Assembly (NCBI GenBank): GCA_049652745.1
Contig: JBASEY010000028.1
Span: 1 to 64,000 of the forward strand
Direction: 5' to 3'
DNA: 64,000 bases
DNA from: JBASEY01 sp049652745
Lineage (GTDB): Bacteria > CSSED10-310
In this document: in pieces, positions 36,323 to 46,297 of the stretch
How positions within the stretch are numbered: position 1 is the stretch's first letter
How the letters are laid out: each line of letters opens with the position of its first letter
Program-made: the position numbers and the translations under genes
The notes under the pieces: generated by a model
What the model was told of the DNA's origin: nothing
The model's database searches: none
The model's input: only the letters and a program-made list of their open reading frames with translations

Positions 36323-37390
36323 ATGAAAACGACATTTAAATATTTTATTGTTCTTATGGCCATTCAAATAATGGTTTCGACTTCAACTGCTCAAAGCGAT
36401 CCCGAGGTGATCGATGATGTAAACGAGCAATCGATCAGTCTTGATCCGGACGCTGAGATTGTGGATGACAATCTGCTGGAAGGCTCGTTACCTGACAATA
36501 TGCAGCAAGAACAACCATCGATAACGGAAAAACAACAAGTGACGACTCAAGATGATGTCGGTTTTATTTCGTCTGTCATTATCCATAAAGGTGAAACACG
36601 AGATGATGATCTGGTTGTATTTGGCGGTAAAGCGATTATAGATGGAACTCTTATGGGTGATCTGGTGGTATTGGGCGGGGGAGTGACTTTATCAGGTACA
36701 GTGAAGGGTGATGCCATAGTTATAGGAGGAAAGGCCCATTTGCTTTCAGGTTCGACAATCATGGGCGATATAGTGGCAATCGGCAGCCGCGTAGAACGTG
36801 ATCCTGAAGCAGAAGTAATGGGTGATTCGGTCTTGATAGGTGAGGGCGGTCTTACAATCGGCGCGGAAAGTTTTTCACCGAAAAGGTGGCTGGTAAAAAC
36901 CGGTTATCGCCTATCCGTTCTAGTGACATGGCTTTTCATTTCGTTTCTGACAGCGCTGTTATTCTCTAAATCGATCGAGAACACAGCGGAAACGGCGGCT
37001 GAGCGCCCGGCTCAATCTGCACTGGCCGGGTTTCTGTTTCATGTCGGAACGCTTCTGGTTTGCTTGCTGCTGACCGTGACCGTCATCGGGATTCCGCTGG
37101 CGATTATTGGGGTATTTCTTTGGATAATCACTGGAATATTCGGCACGACAGCCGGTTTTGTCCTGATGGGAAAACTGATCATGAAAAACTTTCGCGACGA
37201 TTATTCCAGGTTGTTGGTGCTGTTTATCGTCGGGTTCCTGGTATTGGCCATTATCCGTCAGGTGCCTTGGTTGATCGGGTGGAGCATCTGGCAGATTTGG
37301 GGCATGGTCGGTATAGGTGCAGCGATGTTGAGCCGGTTCGGTACGAACCGGCCCTGGTTCGGCAATGGGCGAAAGACGATAAATGCGTAA
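36323..37390 (+). CDS. Exported membrane protein with bactofilin-like repeats
   Basis: 355 residues. Signal peptide 1-24, an acidic stretch (about 25-75), then repeated beta units between about 85 and 180 (GDLVVLGGGV, GDAIVIGGKA, GDIVAIGSRV), a bactofilin-like beta-solenoid pattern. The C-terminal half has four hydrophobic segments (about 200-345). The repeats would lie in the periplasm. It is the third gene of the ECF operon and may be the sensed or regulated envelope component; that is inference from position. Confidence 0.75.
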   Translation: MKTTFKYFIVLMAIQIMVSTSTAQSDPEVIDDVNEQSISLDPDAEIVDDNLLEGSLPDNMQQEQPSITEKQQVTTQDDVGFISSVIIHKGETRDDDLVVFGGKAIIDGTLMGDLVVLGGGVTLSGTVKGDAIVIGGKAHLLSGSTIMGDIVAIGSRVERDPEAEVMGDSVLIGEGGLTIGAESFSPKRWLVKTGYRLSVLVTWLFISFLTALLFSKSIENTAETAAERPAQSALAGFLFHVGTLLVCLLLTVTVIGIPLAIIGVFLWIITGIFGTTAGFVLMGKLIMKNFRDDYSRLLVLFIVGFLVLAIIRQVPWLIGWSIWQIWGMVGIGAAMLSRFGTNRPWFGNGRKTINA

Positions 37391-37412
37391 CCTGTGGTGT
37401 TAACCTCGTTGT

Positions 37413-40028
37413 TTACAAAGGGTCCACACAGGTTCCGCTGCCGAGAGCGGCTTGGAAAATCAACTGAGCGTCGCTGGAAGACACGGTATCGTCGCCGTTG
37501 CAATCCGCTGCACACGCCTCGATATAGGTCGGGGTATATTGGCCGAGGGCAATCTGGAATGCCAATTGAGCATCCGAAGAAGATATCTTGCCGTCCTGCG
37601 AGACATCCCCTGTATGGAGGCAGTCATCCGGGGTCGCTGTCGGGGCCGGTGTCGGCGTGGCAATCTCACATGGGCGTTCCAGAAAAACGGCGACATCGTC
37701 GATATTCCAGCCGCAATAGCGCCACCCTGAATCCGTCGGACCCATTCCCCAGCGTATCTTCACCTGTGAATGCCCTGCTGCGTAATTTGTAAGATCGAAT
37801 TCCCACAATTCCCAGGTTCCACCATTCAAGGTGCTCGAATTTTGCCAGAAGTTTGTCCAGGATCCACCGTTGTTGTTGCTGACAGCGATATACGCATGGT
37901 CATACGAGCTTTGTTCGACGCCGAGCCAGGCCCGGAATTCAAGCGTGACTCTGTCTGCCCCTGAACAGTCAAACGTTTGAGTGGTCGCCCATTTGGTGGT
38001 TGACATGCTGTTGGCGTAATCCCCGTTCAAATTGTAGCCGACGACGTTGTTTCCCGTGTATCCGCCGGTTGGATCGGGACTCCCATATTGTCCTCCCTGA
38101 CCGGTCGGCTGACCCCAGTTCCAGTCGGGTTCATACGTCCAGCCCGGGTTCACGTCCATATTGGCTTCCATCATGACCACTCGTTCAAGAGTGATAAAGA
38201 AATAATACGAGCCGCCTGCGGTGGCGATGGTTTCATTACCGGCTAAATCCGTCGCTTCTACCTGGAAGTAATAAAGCGTGCATTGTTCAAGGTTTTCCAG
38301 CAGAATCGAATGCAATGTCCCAGGTTTATCCCCGGCGACAACCGTGTCTGGAGTCGTCCGGCCGTAGCGAATTTGAGCGGTTGTGATTTCGTCGGTTTTG
38401 AACGATATCAACGCTGATTTTGATGAGAGTTCCATGACGGTAACATTCGATATAACGGGAGCGACACAATCGACATCGATTTCGGCTGCATCGGTAACAC
38501 CGGCGTAGGTGGCGATGATGGTGTCGCCGTGAACGACCGAAATTTTCCCGTCGCCGTGAACCGGAGGCGCATCCGTGACCTGTATGTATCCCTCGAAAAC
38601 ATTCGATGCCGTTTCCGTCAACTGGATGGTTTCAGGCGTAGGTTCCGTTCCTGAATGGACCTCGACTGTTATGGTACCGGAAGCATTCATATCGATGGCG
38701 GTAATATCCAACCTCATATCGCATGAGGCCATGCTTTGCTTGAATGTGAGAGATTCTGCTATTTGTGCGGCTGTGCAGATGTTGGCGACCATTGCCCGGG
38801 TGACTTCCGCGGCGAACGGAAGGCTGACTTTATCGACGGTATCCTGGATGGTGTGGTAGTACGGATAGGTCGGCCAATAGTCTTCGATGCCGCAGAAGGA
38901 GACGTAACCGTTTTGCCAGAAGGAATAGTGGTCGGAGGCGGTGACATTGGACAGTTGGAGATCGTGCAGTAGGTTCGTGTACATATCTGCAACCGTGACA
39001 AAATCCTGTCCGAAGCTATAGGAAGCGTTATTGGCCAGTACATCCAGGTCTTCGGGCGCGGGGTCTTCCCAGCCGATCATATCGAAATTGTAATAGCCAA
39101 GGATATTCAGGTTTTGCGACTTCGCCCAGGATGCCCAGGCGCTGCTGCCGTAAAGGCCTTGTTCTTCACCGGTCCAGAGAGCATATATCACGGTATCGGC
39201 AAAACTCATATCTTTCAAAATATGTGCGCAACACAGCGTCAAAGCCGATCCGGTGCCGTTGTCATCGGCTCCCGGGGCGTTGGTGCTGGGCGTTTCCGAC
39301 GTGGAATCGAGATGGCCGCCGACCACCCAGATGCGATTGGGGTTGGTAAGACCTTCTTTTCGAGCGACCACATTCGGCGCCATTCCTGATGTATGGTTGA
39401 AAAGCTCGACTTCATATCCCCAGGATTCAAATTCAGATGCCGCCCAGTTGGCTGCCTGAACACATTGTGCGGCTCGGGAGTAGCGGGTTACGAAACTGAC
39501 TAGATCAACCAGGATATCGTAAATTTCAGTTTCTGTAACCTGATCGACAAAAGCCTGGATTGCGGGGTTATAATCTCGGGATGCATAACTCTGATAAACG
39601 GGCGGATGAAGAGTGCTGATCGGGTTTTTGGATGGCCAGAGTCTTTGATAGCCCAGGTCACGGCTGGGTTGCAACTCTTTACCGGCAGGAGTCGAGACCA
39701 GAAAGTGATCGGTTTTCAGCTTTTGACCTCTCATTTCAATCGGCAGCATGTTGGTTCGAGAGGACACGACATAATAGTCGCGATCGCTGCACATTTCGTC
39801 CAGCATCTCGAATTTGATCACATGAGTATCGAGTATTGCCTTTCCTGCAGGCGATACGGCCAAGATAGCGCTGATATCCGAAAACCAGATGACGGCGATT
39901 TCCGGAGTATCCGGCAGAGATTCCCAGGGTTCCGTCATCGGCATCTCGACCAAAACCGGGCATGCGGCATATACGGAACCTGTAATCAGAGCCATTATGA
40001 TACTGAGCATCAAAATATTTCTTTTCAT
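37413..40028 (-). CDS. Secreted M28 aminopeptidase with Fn3, beta-sandwich and dockerin domains
   Basis: 871 residues from ATG 40028, which has GGGGGGAAG upstream, with signal peptide MKRNILMLSIIMALI. The M28 core (about 190-440) shows GGHLDSTSE, APGADDNGTGS, LWTGEEQGLYGS, NFDMIGW and SDHYSF, the di-zinc ligands of this family. A fibronectin type III domain follows, then a beta-sandwich module like that of immune inhibitor A proteins (WGQPTG to WNIDDVAVF), a Pro/Thr linker, and a type I dockerin (about 800-871) with two calcium loops, GDVSQDGKISSSDAQ and DCNGDDTVSSSDAQ. It is a secreted peptidase able to bind a cohesin; no scaffoldin is in this window. Confidence 0.9.
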   Translation of the reverse strand: MKRNILMLSIIMALITGSVYAACPVLVEMPMTEPWESLPDTPEIAVIWFSDISAILAVSPAGKAILDTHVIKFEMLDEMCSDRDYYVVSSRTNMLPIEMRGQKLKTDHFLVSTPAGKELQPSRDLGYQRLWPSKNPISTLHPPVYQSYASRDYNPAIQAFVDQVTETEIYDILVDLVSFVTRYSRAAQCVQAANWAASEFESWGYEVELFNHTSGMAPNVVARKEGLTNPNRIWVVGGHLDSTSETPSTNAPGADDNGTGSALTLCCAHILKDMSFADTVIYALWTGEEQGLYGSSAWASWAKSQNLNILGYYNFDMIGWEDPAPEDLDVLANNASYSFGQDFVTVADMYTNLLHDLQLSNVTASDHYSFWQNGYVSFCGIEDYWPTYPYYHTIQDTVDKVSLPFAAEVTRAMVANICTAAQIAESLTFKQSMASCDMRLDITAIDMNASGTITVEVHSGTEPTPETIQLTETASNVFEGYIQVTDAPPVHGDGKISVVHGDTIIATYAGVTDAAEIDVDCVAPVISNVTVMELSSKSALISFKTDEITTAQIRYGRTTPDTVVAGDKPGTLHSILLENLEQCTLYYFQVEATDLAGNETIATAGGSYYFFITLERVVMMEANMDVNPGWTYEPDWNWGQPTGQGGQYGSPDPTGGYTGNNVVGYNLNGDYANSMSTTKWATTQTFDCSGADRVTLEFRAWLGVEQSSYDHAYIAVSNNNGGSWTNFWQNSSTLNGGTWELWEFDLTNYAAGHSQVKIRWGMGPTDSGWRYCGWNIDDVAVFLERPCEIATPTPAPTATPDDCLHTGDVSQDGKISSSDAQLAFQIALGQYTPTYIEACAADCNGDDTVSSSDAQLIFQAALGSGTCVDPL

Positions 40029-40353
40029 GTTATTTCTTCCCCCCTTATAAAAACGCTTTTTCAGTGTGGTTTCGGTTGGGTTCAAGTTTTTTTGATTCGT
40101 CGAAACACACAGTCATCATTATACAATAACCATGCCGAATTACCAAAATAAAGCAAGTTGGAGCGTTCTGATGGAGGAAGGGGTAAGGGGTGAGGCGTAA
40201 GGGGTAAAGGGGGGAGTTTCAATATCCAATGTCCTATATTCAATGACCAATTTCCAAGTGTTGGATTTCAGTGTTTAGAGTTATTGGGGAACAACCGCGA
40301 ATGAAAGCGAATAGCATCTAGATCCACAAAATTGGAAGTCTGTCCCATTATTC
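40029..40353. other. Gene-free stretch holding repeat copy B
   Basis: Between the secreted peptidase and purA there is no coding region. It holds dispersed repeat copy B, listed separately, and G-rich near-repeats (GGGGTAAGGGGTGAGG). Confidence 0.5.
40212..40320 (-). repeat. Dispersed intergenic repeat, copy B
   Basis: Read on the minus strand, this matches copy A (3038-3180): ATTCGCTTTCATTCGCGGTT, then AACTCTAAACACTGAAATCC, then AT-rich ATTGGTCATTGAAT and ATTGGATATTGAAA. It lies just beyond the end of purA. Confidence 0.7.
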
Positions 40354-41622
40354 TTAACCCATAATGGTTTCTTCGCGCCTTGGCCCGACGGAGATATAGC
40401 CGGCTCTGGCGCCGGCGCATGATTCGATGCGGGCGATATAGTTGCGGGCTTCAACAGGCAGTGATTTACGGTCACGGCAGTGTCGTGTGCTGGTTTTCCA
40501 TCCCGGCACGAATTCAAAAATCGGCTGACAGGTTTCCAGTACGGGGGTCGTCGGCATATGGTCGATAATCGCGCCGTCCTTTTGTTCATAGGCGACGCAG
40601 ATGCCGATCGGGTCGATGGTATCCAGGATATCCAATCGGGTGACGGCAAGGGTCGTATAACCGTTGATCGCTGCGCCGTACTTCAGGATTACGCTGTCCA
40701 GCCAGCCGCATTTGCGCGGTCGTCCGGTCGTCGCGCCGAACTCATGTCCCAATTCGCGCAGACGGGGTCCGATATCGGTTTCGTCTTCGGTGACCATCGG
40801 CCCCGCGCCGACGGAAGTGCTGTAGGCTTTGACCACGCCTATGACATCGGTGATTCGATAGGGTGGAATACCGGCGCCGACCGTTGCGCCGCCGGCTGTC
40901 GGCGACGATGACGTGACAAAGGGATACGAACCCCAGATAACCCCTTTGCCGATACCCAGTTGGCCTTCCAGCAGGATCGTGTCGTCTTTTTCAAGCGCCC
41001 GGCGTATCATCGGCACGGTATCTTTGATGAAAGGCTGAAGAATCTTATACCAGTCGCCCAATATGTCCATGATATCGTCCAGCTTGAACTCTTTTTTGCC
41101 GAAACAGGCCAATTCAGTATTTTTGAGTTTCAAAATATCCGACACCCGCTTATACAACCAGTCCCGGTGCGCCAGATCGCCGGCCGTGATTCCCCAGCGG
41201 CCGTATCGATCGGCATAAGCCGGACCGATCGATTTTCGCGTCGTGCCGATCTTTCTATCGCCTAGAGCGGATTCCTCGATATCCTCCCGAACAGCATGCC
41301 AAGGCATGATCAGGTGAGCCCGATCGGATATCACCAGGTGTTCGACCGAGACTCCGGTCTTTTGCACATCGGTGAGTTCTTCGGCAAATTGCGGGGGAGA
41401 CAACACTGTTCCGGCGCCGATAATACAGGCGACGTTCGGGTGAAAAATGCCGGATGGTATACTATGAAGTTTGAATTCGCCGTAGTCGTTGATGATCGTG
41501 TGGCCGGCGTTTGGACCCCCCTGGAAGCGGATCACCATCTGGCTGCGGCCGGACAGATAATCGACGATTTTTCCTTTTCCTTCATCGCCCCATTGGGCGC
41601 CGATGATAACATGAACAGGCAT
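40354..41622 (-). CDS. purA: Adenylosuccinate synthetase
   Basis: 422 residues, normal length. GAQWGDEGKGK holds the GTP-binding loop and catalytic Asp, GGPNAGHT the catalytic His, and KIGTTRKSIGPAYADR the IMP-binding region. It joins IMP and aspartate using GTP in the AMP branch of purine synthesis. The segment LLEGQLGIGKGVIWGSYPFVTSSSP differs from the E. coli form at the IMP/GTP site, a divergence seen in other bacterial PurA subgroups. AGGAGG precedes the ATG. It is divergent from the parA gene. Confidence 0.94.
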   Translation of the reverse strand: MPVHVIIGAQWGDEGKGKIVDYLSGRSQMVIRFQGGPNAGHTIINDYGEFKLHSIPSGIFHPNVACIIGAGTVLSPPQFAEELTDVQKTGVSVEHLVISDRAHLIMPWHAVREDIEESALGDRKIGTTRKSIGPAYADRYGRWGITAGDLAHRDWLYKRVSDILKLKNTELACFGKKEFKLDDIMDILGDWYKILQPFIKDTVPMIRRALEKDDTILLEGQLGIGKGVIWGSYPFVTSSSPTAGGATVGAGIPPYRITDVIGVVKAYSTSVGAGPMVTEDETDIGPRLRELGHEFGATTGRPRKCGWLDSVILKYGAAINGYTTLAVTRLDILDTIDPIGICVAYEQKDGAIIDHMPTTPVLETCQPIFEFVPGWKTSTRHCRDRKSLPVEARNYIARIESCAGARAGYISVGPRREETIMG

Positions 41623-41832
41623 TTAATGACCTCCTAAACAATGGCAACGTTTGTACCTGTAACAGATTAGCGGTTTAAGCTCCGTCTGACAAGCTGTATT
41701 ACAGGGTGAATGATGGGAGGATTGATAAGCAAAGCGATGAAGTCAAATCGCCAATATGGAATTGCGGCGAATTGGTAAATCTGGTACAAGAGTATTGGCA
41801 TGTGTTGAATGTATCCTTGAAGGAGAAAACCC

Positions 41833-42615
41833 ATGAAATTTCCATTGCCCCGAGTCATTGCGATTACCAATCAGAAGGGCGGGAGCGCCAAAACGACGAC
41901 GGCGGTGAATTTGTCCGCCGCATTGGCATTGGCCGACAAACGCGTTTTATTGATCGATCTGGATCCTCAGGCCAACGCCACAATAGGTTTTGGATTGAGT
42001 TCGACAGATTTGGAACGCTCGATTTATCACGTATTGATCGATGTCGAAACGTCTTTACGGGATGTCATTTGTCAAACGGAAATAGACAATCTCAAGCTTG
42101 TTCCGGCGACGATTCATTTGTCCGGCGCCGAAGTTGAGCTGGTCAATACCATCGGCAGGGAAATAACGCTTCGTGAAAAGCTGTCTCAAGCAATCAACGG
42201 CAGCTTTGACTACGTGATAATCGATTGTCCACCGTCACTTGGTCTGCTGACTTTGAATGCATTGACGACTGCCCAGGAAATAATCATACCGGTACAAACG
42301 CATTTTTATGCGCTGGAAGGGATGAGTTTATTGATGAACACGATCGACCTGGTCAAACGAAGACTCAATCACAAGCTTCATATTACCGGTATTTTGCCGA
42401 CGTTGTATCAGTCGGGCACCAAGTTGTCGGAAAAGGTTTTAGAGGAGTTACGGAAGTTTTTCGGTGATAAGGTTTTTAAGACCCCGATTCGAATGAACAT
42501 ACGCCTTGCTGAAGCGCCCAGCCATGGAAAGCCGATTTTTTTGTATGACAAAGAATCGAATGGCGCGGAAGATTATGCCAGCTTGGCCAAGGAGGTCATG
42601 TCGCATGAAATCTGA
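41833..42615 (+). CDS. parA: ParA/Soj-family partition ATPase
   Basis: 260 residues. The deviant Walker A is KGGSAKTTT (residues 15-23), followed by LIDLDPQANAT (Walker A') and FDYVIIDCPPSLGLL (Walker B). Such ATPases bind DNA nonspecifically and drive chromosome or cargo segregation, usually stimulated by a ParB partner. The next gene overlaps by 11 bases and encodes a TPR protein with a ParB-like N-terminus rather than ParB itself. GGAG lies upstream of the ATG. Chromosomal or cargo role not decided. Confidence 0.9.
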   Translation: MKFPLPRVIAITNQKGGSAKTTTAVNLSAALALADKRVLLIDLDPQANATIGFGLSSTDLERSIYHVLIDVETSLRDVICQTEIDNLKLVPATIHLSGAEVELVNTIGREITLREKLSQAINGSFDYVIIDCPPSLGLLTLNALTTAQEIIIPVQTHFYALEGMSLLMNTIDLVKRRLNHKLHITGILPTLYQSGTKLSEKVLEELRKFFGDKVFKTPIRMNIRLAEAPSHGKPIFLYDKESNGAEDYASLAKEVMSHEI

Positions 42616-43231
42616 CAGCGAAAATGTTTTGGGAAAAGGCATAGAAGCCATTTTTAAACGAACGGCGCATTTTATGAAGGAACATGGTAAGACCTTGGAA
42701 CTTCCAAACGGGGTCATTTACCGTGAAGGTGATGATTTGATCATACGTTTGAAAATGGATGAACGGGAAGATATTCGGCAGGTAGTGGACAATCTGAACT
42801 CGATGGCTCAAAACGGTATGCTGGACCCATTGACGGATAAAACAAAAGTCAGGTCAAAAGCATCGGAACACCTGGAAATGGCCCAAATGGCGTTAAATGA
42901 AAACGACTTGCAAGCGGCTATAAATGAAATGGAACAAAGTCTGCTCCTGCAGGACTCTTCAGATATCCGTTTTAATGTGGGATGGGTATACGAAACGCTG
43001 GGGCAAATCGATAAAGCGATACAAAGTTATCGTCATGCCATCAAATCCAATCCGAAAGATGTCGGAGCGATCTGCAACTTAGGCCGCATCTATTACGATA
43101 AAGGCGATTTTACCCGGGCGATGGAACTTTTCGAACGCGCTGTGAAACTCCAACCGAAATTGGCGGATTCATCCAAAGGAGGGTTGTTCCCCAGTCGATT
43201 CGGTTACAGAAAAATGACCGATATCACTTAA
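42605..43231 (+). CDS. TPR protein coupled to ParA, with ParB-like N-terminal peptide
   Basis: 208 residues. ATG 42605 overlaps the end of parA and is the only start consistent with coupling. Its N-terminus (NVLGKGIEAIFKRT, residues 6-19) resembles the LGKGLDALF peptide at the start of ParB proteins, which activates the ParA ATPase. There is no ParB nuclease-like or helix-turn-helix core. Instead residues 88-190 carry about three tetratricopeptide repeats (SDIRFNVGWVYETLGQIDKA, AICNLGRIYYDKGDFTRA). This suggests an adaptor that links ParA to a protein cargo. The 3' end overlaps the convergent radical-SAM gene by 8 bases. Confidence 0.75.
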   Translation: MKSDSENVLGKGIEAIFKRTAHFMKEHGKTLELPNGVIYREGDDLIIRLKMDEREDIRQVVDNLNSMAQNGMLDPLTDKTKVRSKASEHLEMAQMALNENDLQAAINEMEQSLLLQDSSDIRFNVGWVYETLGQIDKAIQSYRHAIKSNPKDVGAICNLGRIYYDKGDFTRAMELFERAVKLQPKLADSSKGGLFPSRFGYRKMTDIT

Positions 43232-44666
43232 ATAAGCGGGCTTCCGGCATCCATTTAAAAAATTTGTGTTTGAATCTGAATCTTGCGATAGGTCGGTAGA
43301 GTGCGCTGACCCAGCCGGCAAGTTTTGAATCACCCAGCATGTCTATTTTTCTATCGACGCAATATGAAGCAGCCGAAACCGCACGACACAAGGCGCTCAA
43401 CTCCTTGTCATGACTACGCAAAACAACGCTCTGCCAATCATATCGCGCCCATTCTTCAAGGGTTTGAGGAGGCGTATATCCTTCATCCAATGCCATCTGA
43501 TACAGAGGTGTTCCCGGGTATTCCTTGTAAAGATGAATCGTTCCCAAATAAGCTCGTGGGTTTTCTTCCAGTAACCGCCAGGCGACATCCACAGTAGCCA
43601 TGACGTCTTCCCGTGTTTCCGTCGGCAGGCCAATCATGAAATTGTAAAAGGTCGAGACCGATGGATACTGTTTCAGTCTTTGGTTCATCGCCAGCGCCTG
43701 ATCGACAGTGAGACACTTGTTTATCAATTCAAGAATGCGTGGCGATCCTGATTCGACACCAAATTGGAAGAAAACAGCACCAGCGGCGATCAATCTCTCC
43801 AGTTCATCATCGGAAAAACGGGACAGCGAATCGATTCGGCCTTGGAAGCCCATTTTGATGCGGTAGGGTTCTTTTTCGATCAGGGCGACGATTTCCATGA
43901 CACGTTTTTTATCGATAAAAAAGCTGTCATCGATGAACAGAAAATTGGTGATATGGTGTTTTTTGACGAGTGTGCGAATCATGCCGACGACTTTTTCAGG
44001 ACTCATAGCCCGCCATTTCCGCTGGTTGTAGGCTTCGTTGTAACAGAAACCACAGTTATGCGGGCATCCCCGGCTACTCTCCAGATCGATGACTTTTTTC
44101 TCCCAAAAATATGTGTGCAAATAAGGTTTGATATCCACCAGGTGAAAGGGTATATCGGGCAGTTGATTCAGATCATGGAACGGTCCGCGTTCAGTGAACT
44201 TCAGCGAGCCATTATGTTTCCAGCCTAAACTCGGGATATCGGGAGGCTCCGGTCGGCCTGTCGTCAGCATGTCGACCAATTGAGACAGAGCTGTTTCGCC
44301 TTCTCCGACTACGACATAATCGATATTGGGATGTTGAAGGGTGCCTTCCGGGAACAGTGACGCATGAACACCACCGAATACAACCGCTGCTGAGCTGTAG
44401 CGACGGGTGATTTCCGCCGCTTTGAGGGCGCCTTTGAGTTGAGCGCCGGTCATCGAGGTGATGCCGACCAAGACCGGATTTTTTGTCTGCAGCCGATTTT
44501 GAAGGGTGTGTTCCCATTTTTTATCGACGGCCTGATCGATTATCTCGACGGTATGGCCTTGTTGCTCGACAAGAACGGCCGCCGCCAAAAGCGACAGCGG
44601 CATAAACGGTTTGAAAACCCGGCTGTAGATACCGATCTTTGGATTGATCAGCAGCACAAATGCCAT
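43224..44666 (-). CDS. B12-binding domain radical SAM protein
   Basis: 480 residues. The N-terminal domain has LLINPKIG, VFGGVHASLFPE and VVVGEGE, typical of cobalamin-binding radical-SAM proteins. The cluster motif is RGCPHNCGFCYN (C-x3-C-x2-C, about residues 199-207). Substrate unknown. It begins 3 bases after the sodium symporter stop and has AAGGAAT upstream, so the two are one operon. Same architecture as 14960-16384, but without glycosyltransferase neighbours. Confidence 0.88.
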   Translation of the reverse strand: MAFVLLINPKIGIYSRVFKPFMPLSLLAAAVLVEQQGHTVEIIDQAVDKKWEHTLQNRLQTKNPVLVGITSMTGAQLKGALKAAEITRRYSSAAVVFGGVHASLFPEGTLQHPNIDYVVVGEGETALSQLVDMLTTGRPEPPDIPSLGWKHNGSLKFTERGPFHDLNQLPDIPFHLVDIKPYLHTYFWEKKVIDLESSRGCPHNCGFCYNEAYNQRKWRAMSPEKVVGMIRTLVKKHHITNFLFIDDSFFIDKKRVMEIVALIEKEPYRIKMGFQGRIDSLSRFSDDELERLIAAGAVFFQFGVESGSPRILELINKCLTVDQALAMNQRLKQYPSVSTFYNFMIGLPTETREDVMATVDVAWRLLEENPRAYLGTIHLYKEYPGTPLYQMALDEGYTPPQTLEEWARYDWQSVVLRSHDKELSALCRAVSAASYCVDRKIDMLGDSKLAGWVSALYRPIARFRFKHKFFKWMPEARLFK

Positions 44667-44669
44667 CGG

Positions 44670-46124
44670 TTATTCCTTAGAAACAAGCCGCACTGATTGT
44701 ATATCGGCCGCCAACAGACTCACCAGTGGATTGACGGCAAGGGAGACCAGCATGCCGATGGTTCCTGCTTCCGGTGACGGACGCCCGATAATATAGAGGA
44801 TGATGCATGTTCCCAGGCCAAGAACTGCAGATGCGATTGCGCCGTTTCGATTGGCCTGCTTCATGAGCAGGCCCCAGATGAACGGCCCCAGAAAGACTGA
44901 CCCGATGGCGCCCCATGAAATACCCAGTATTGCAACGATTGTAGCATGACGAAAATAAGCGAAGAAAACGGAAAGAAAAATGAACAAGCCGCTGGTAACG
45001 CGCATTGCCAGAGTCAATTGTCGATCGGAAGTATTGGGTTTGATAAAGCCGGCATAGAGATCTTTGACAATCGCTGAACTTGATATCAAGATCAATGCAG
45101 CCAAAGTTGACATCGATGCCGACAGGATGAGCAATAGGATGAGTACGGACAAAGAATCGGGCACAACGGTGGATAAAAAGACAGGCATAACGTTGTCAAC
45201 GATGGGTTTTCCCTGGGAGAAGGCATCAGGTGTTTTTTCGGGCGAGAGAAACACGCGGGCGGCGGCGCCGGTAAAATACGCGGTACCGCTCACCAATAAA
45301 GAGAATATTGTTGAGGCGATCATGCCTAAACGAATGGATTTTTTATCCTTGACGGCGAAAAACTTCTGAACCAATTGCGGCATGCCCATCGGCGCAACGC
45401 TTGTCAAAAACACCAATGTAAACAATGCCCAGGCTCCCGGAGGGCCAACCCGACCGGTGAGACGGGAGTCGATTTTGCTCAAATCGGCCGTCAAATTAGT
45501 CAGGCCTCCGCCGGCGACGATCGTACTGCTTAAAAGAAGAATGACGCCGGCCACCATGATGAGCCCAAAAAACACATCGATCATGGTCATCGATTTGTAG
45601 CCGCCCAACACCAGGTATAAAGCGGTGAACGTCCCCATGAACAACAATGCCAAAGTGAAATGGATATTGAAATTCGTCTGAAACAGATATGACAGACCGA
45701 TAAAAACCGCTGCCGAATAAGGGATGAAAAATATGAAAATGCTCAAGGCCCCGAAAATTTTCAGAAATTTTGAATTGTAACGTTTTTCCAGATATTCACA
45801 TAGTGTCGTGACGTTATAATCCAGTGATACTTTTTTTATTCTATAACCTAACAGAGCCCATACCAATAGAACGCCGACAAATGTGTTACCAGCCGCTATC
45901 CATAATCCGGAATATCCGAAATTCCATCCGATCGATCCTGCAAAACCGATAAACAAAACAGCTGAAAAATAAGCCGCTCCATAGGTAAATGCCGTCATCC
46001 ACGGCCCGACATTGCCGCCTCCTAAGAAAAAATCGACGAAAGATCGAGTCTTGCGCATCCCCAATACGCCGATTGCAATGATGAAAAACGCATAGATTGA
46101 TACGATAACGACTTTCAAACCCAT
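44670..46124 (-). CDS. Sodium:solute symporter (SSS family)
   Basis: 484 residues from ATG 46124, which has AGGGGG upstream; an upstream frame adds 34 non-membrane residues without a ribosome site. About 13 hydrophobic segments are seen, with family signatures near residues 60-75 (FSAVLFIGFAGSIGWNFGYSG), LYLVLGGYKSMTMIDV and the later SVAPMGMPQLVQKFFAVKD. It would import a solute with Na+ across the inner membrane. It is the first gene of a pair with the B12 radical-SAM enzyme; the solute could be that enzyme's substrate, but this is conjecture. Confidence 0.9.
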   Translation of the reverse strand: MGLKVVIVSIYAFFIIAIGVLGMRKTRSFVDFFLGGGNVGPWMTAFTYGAAYFSAVLFIGFAGSIGWNFGYSGLWIAAGNTFVGVLLVWALLGYRIKKVSLDYNVTTLCEYLEKRYNSKFLKIFGALSIFIFFIPYSAAVFIGLSYLFQTNFNIHFTLALLFMGTFTALYLVLGGYKSMTMIDVFFGLIMVAGVILLLSSTIVAGGGLTNLTADLSKIDSRLTGRVGPPGAWALFTLVFLTSVAPMGMPQLVQKFFAVKDKKSIRLGMIASTIFSLLVSGTAYFTGAAARVFLSPEKTPDAFSQGKPIVDNVMPVFLSTVVPDSLSVLILLLILSASMSTLAALILISSSAIVKDLYAGFIKPNTSDRQLTLAMRVTSGLFIFLSVFFAYFRHATIVAILGISWGAIGSVFLGPFIWGLLMKQANRNGAIASAVLGLGTCIILYIIGRPSPEAGTIGMLVSLAVNPLVSLLAADIQSVRLVSKE

Positions 46125-46297
46125 GGTGAACCCCCTTGTTTTTTGCGTCCGAACGCCGGAATGCGATGATGGACAAACCGATATTGTAGTTAAGCAGACA
46201 TTTTCGTCAACTAAAGAAACCGACAAGAATTATGGTTAAGAGAAAAGAGATGAGGAGAAGTTTGATAAAAGAGGGTGAAATAGTGTAAAAAAAGCGC

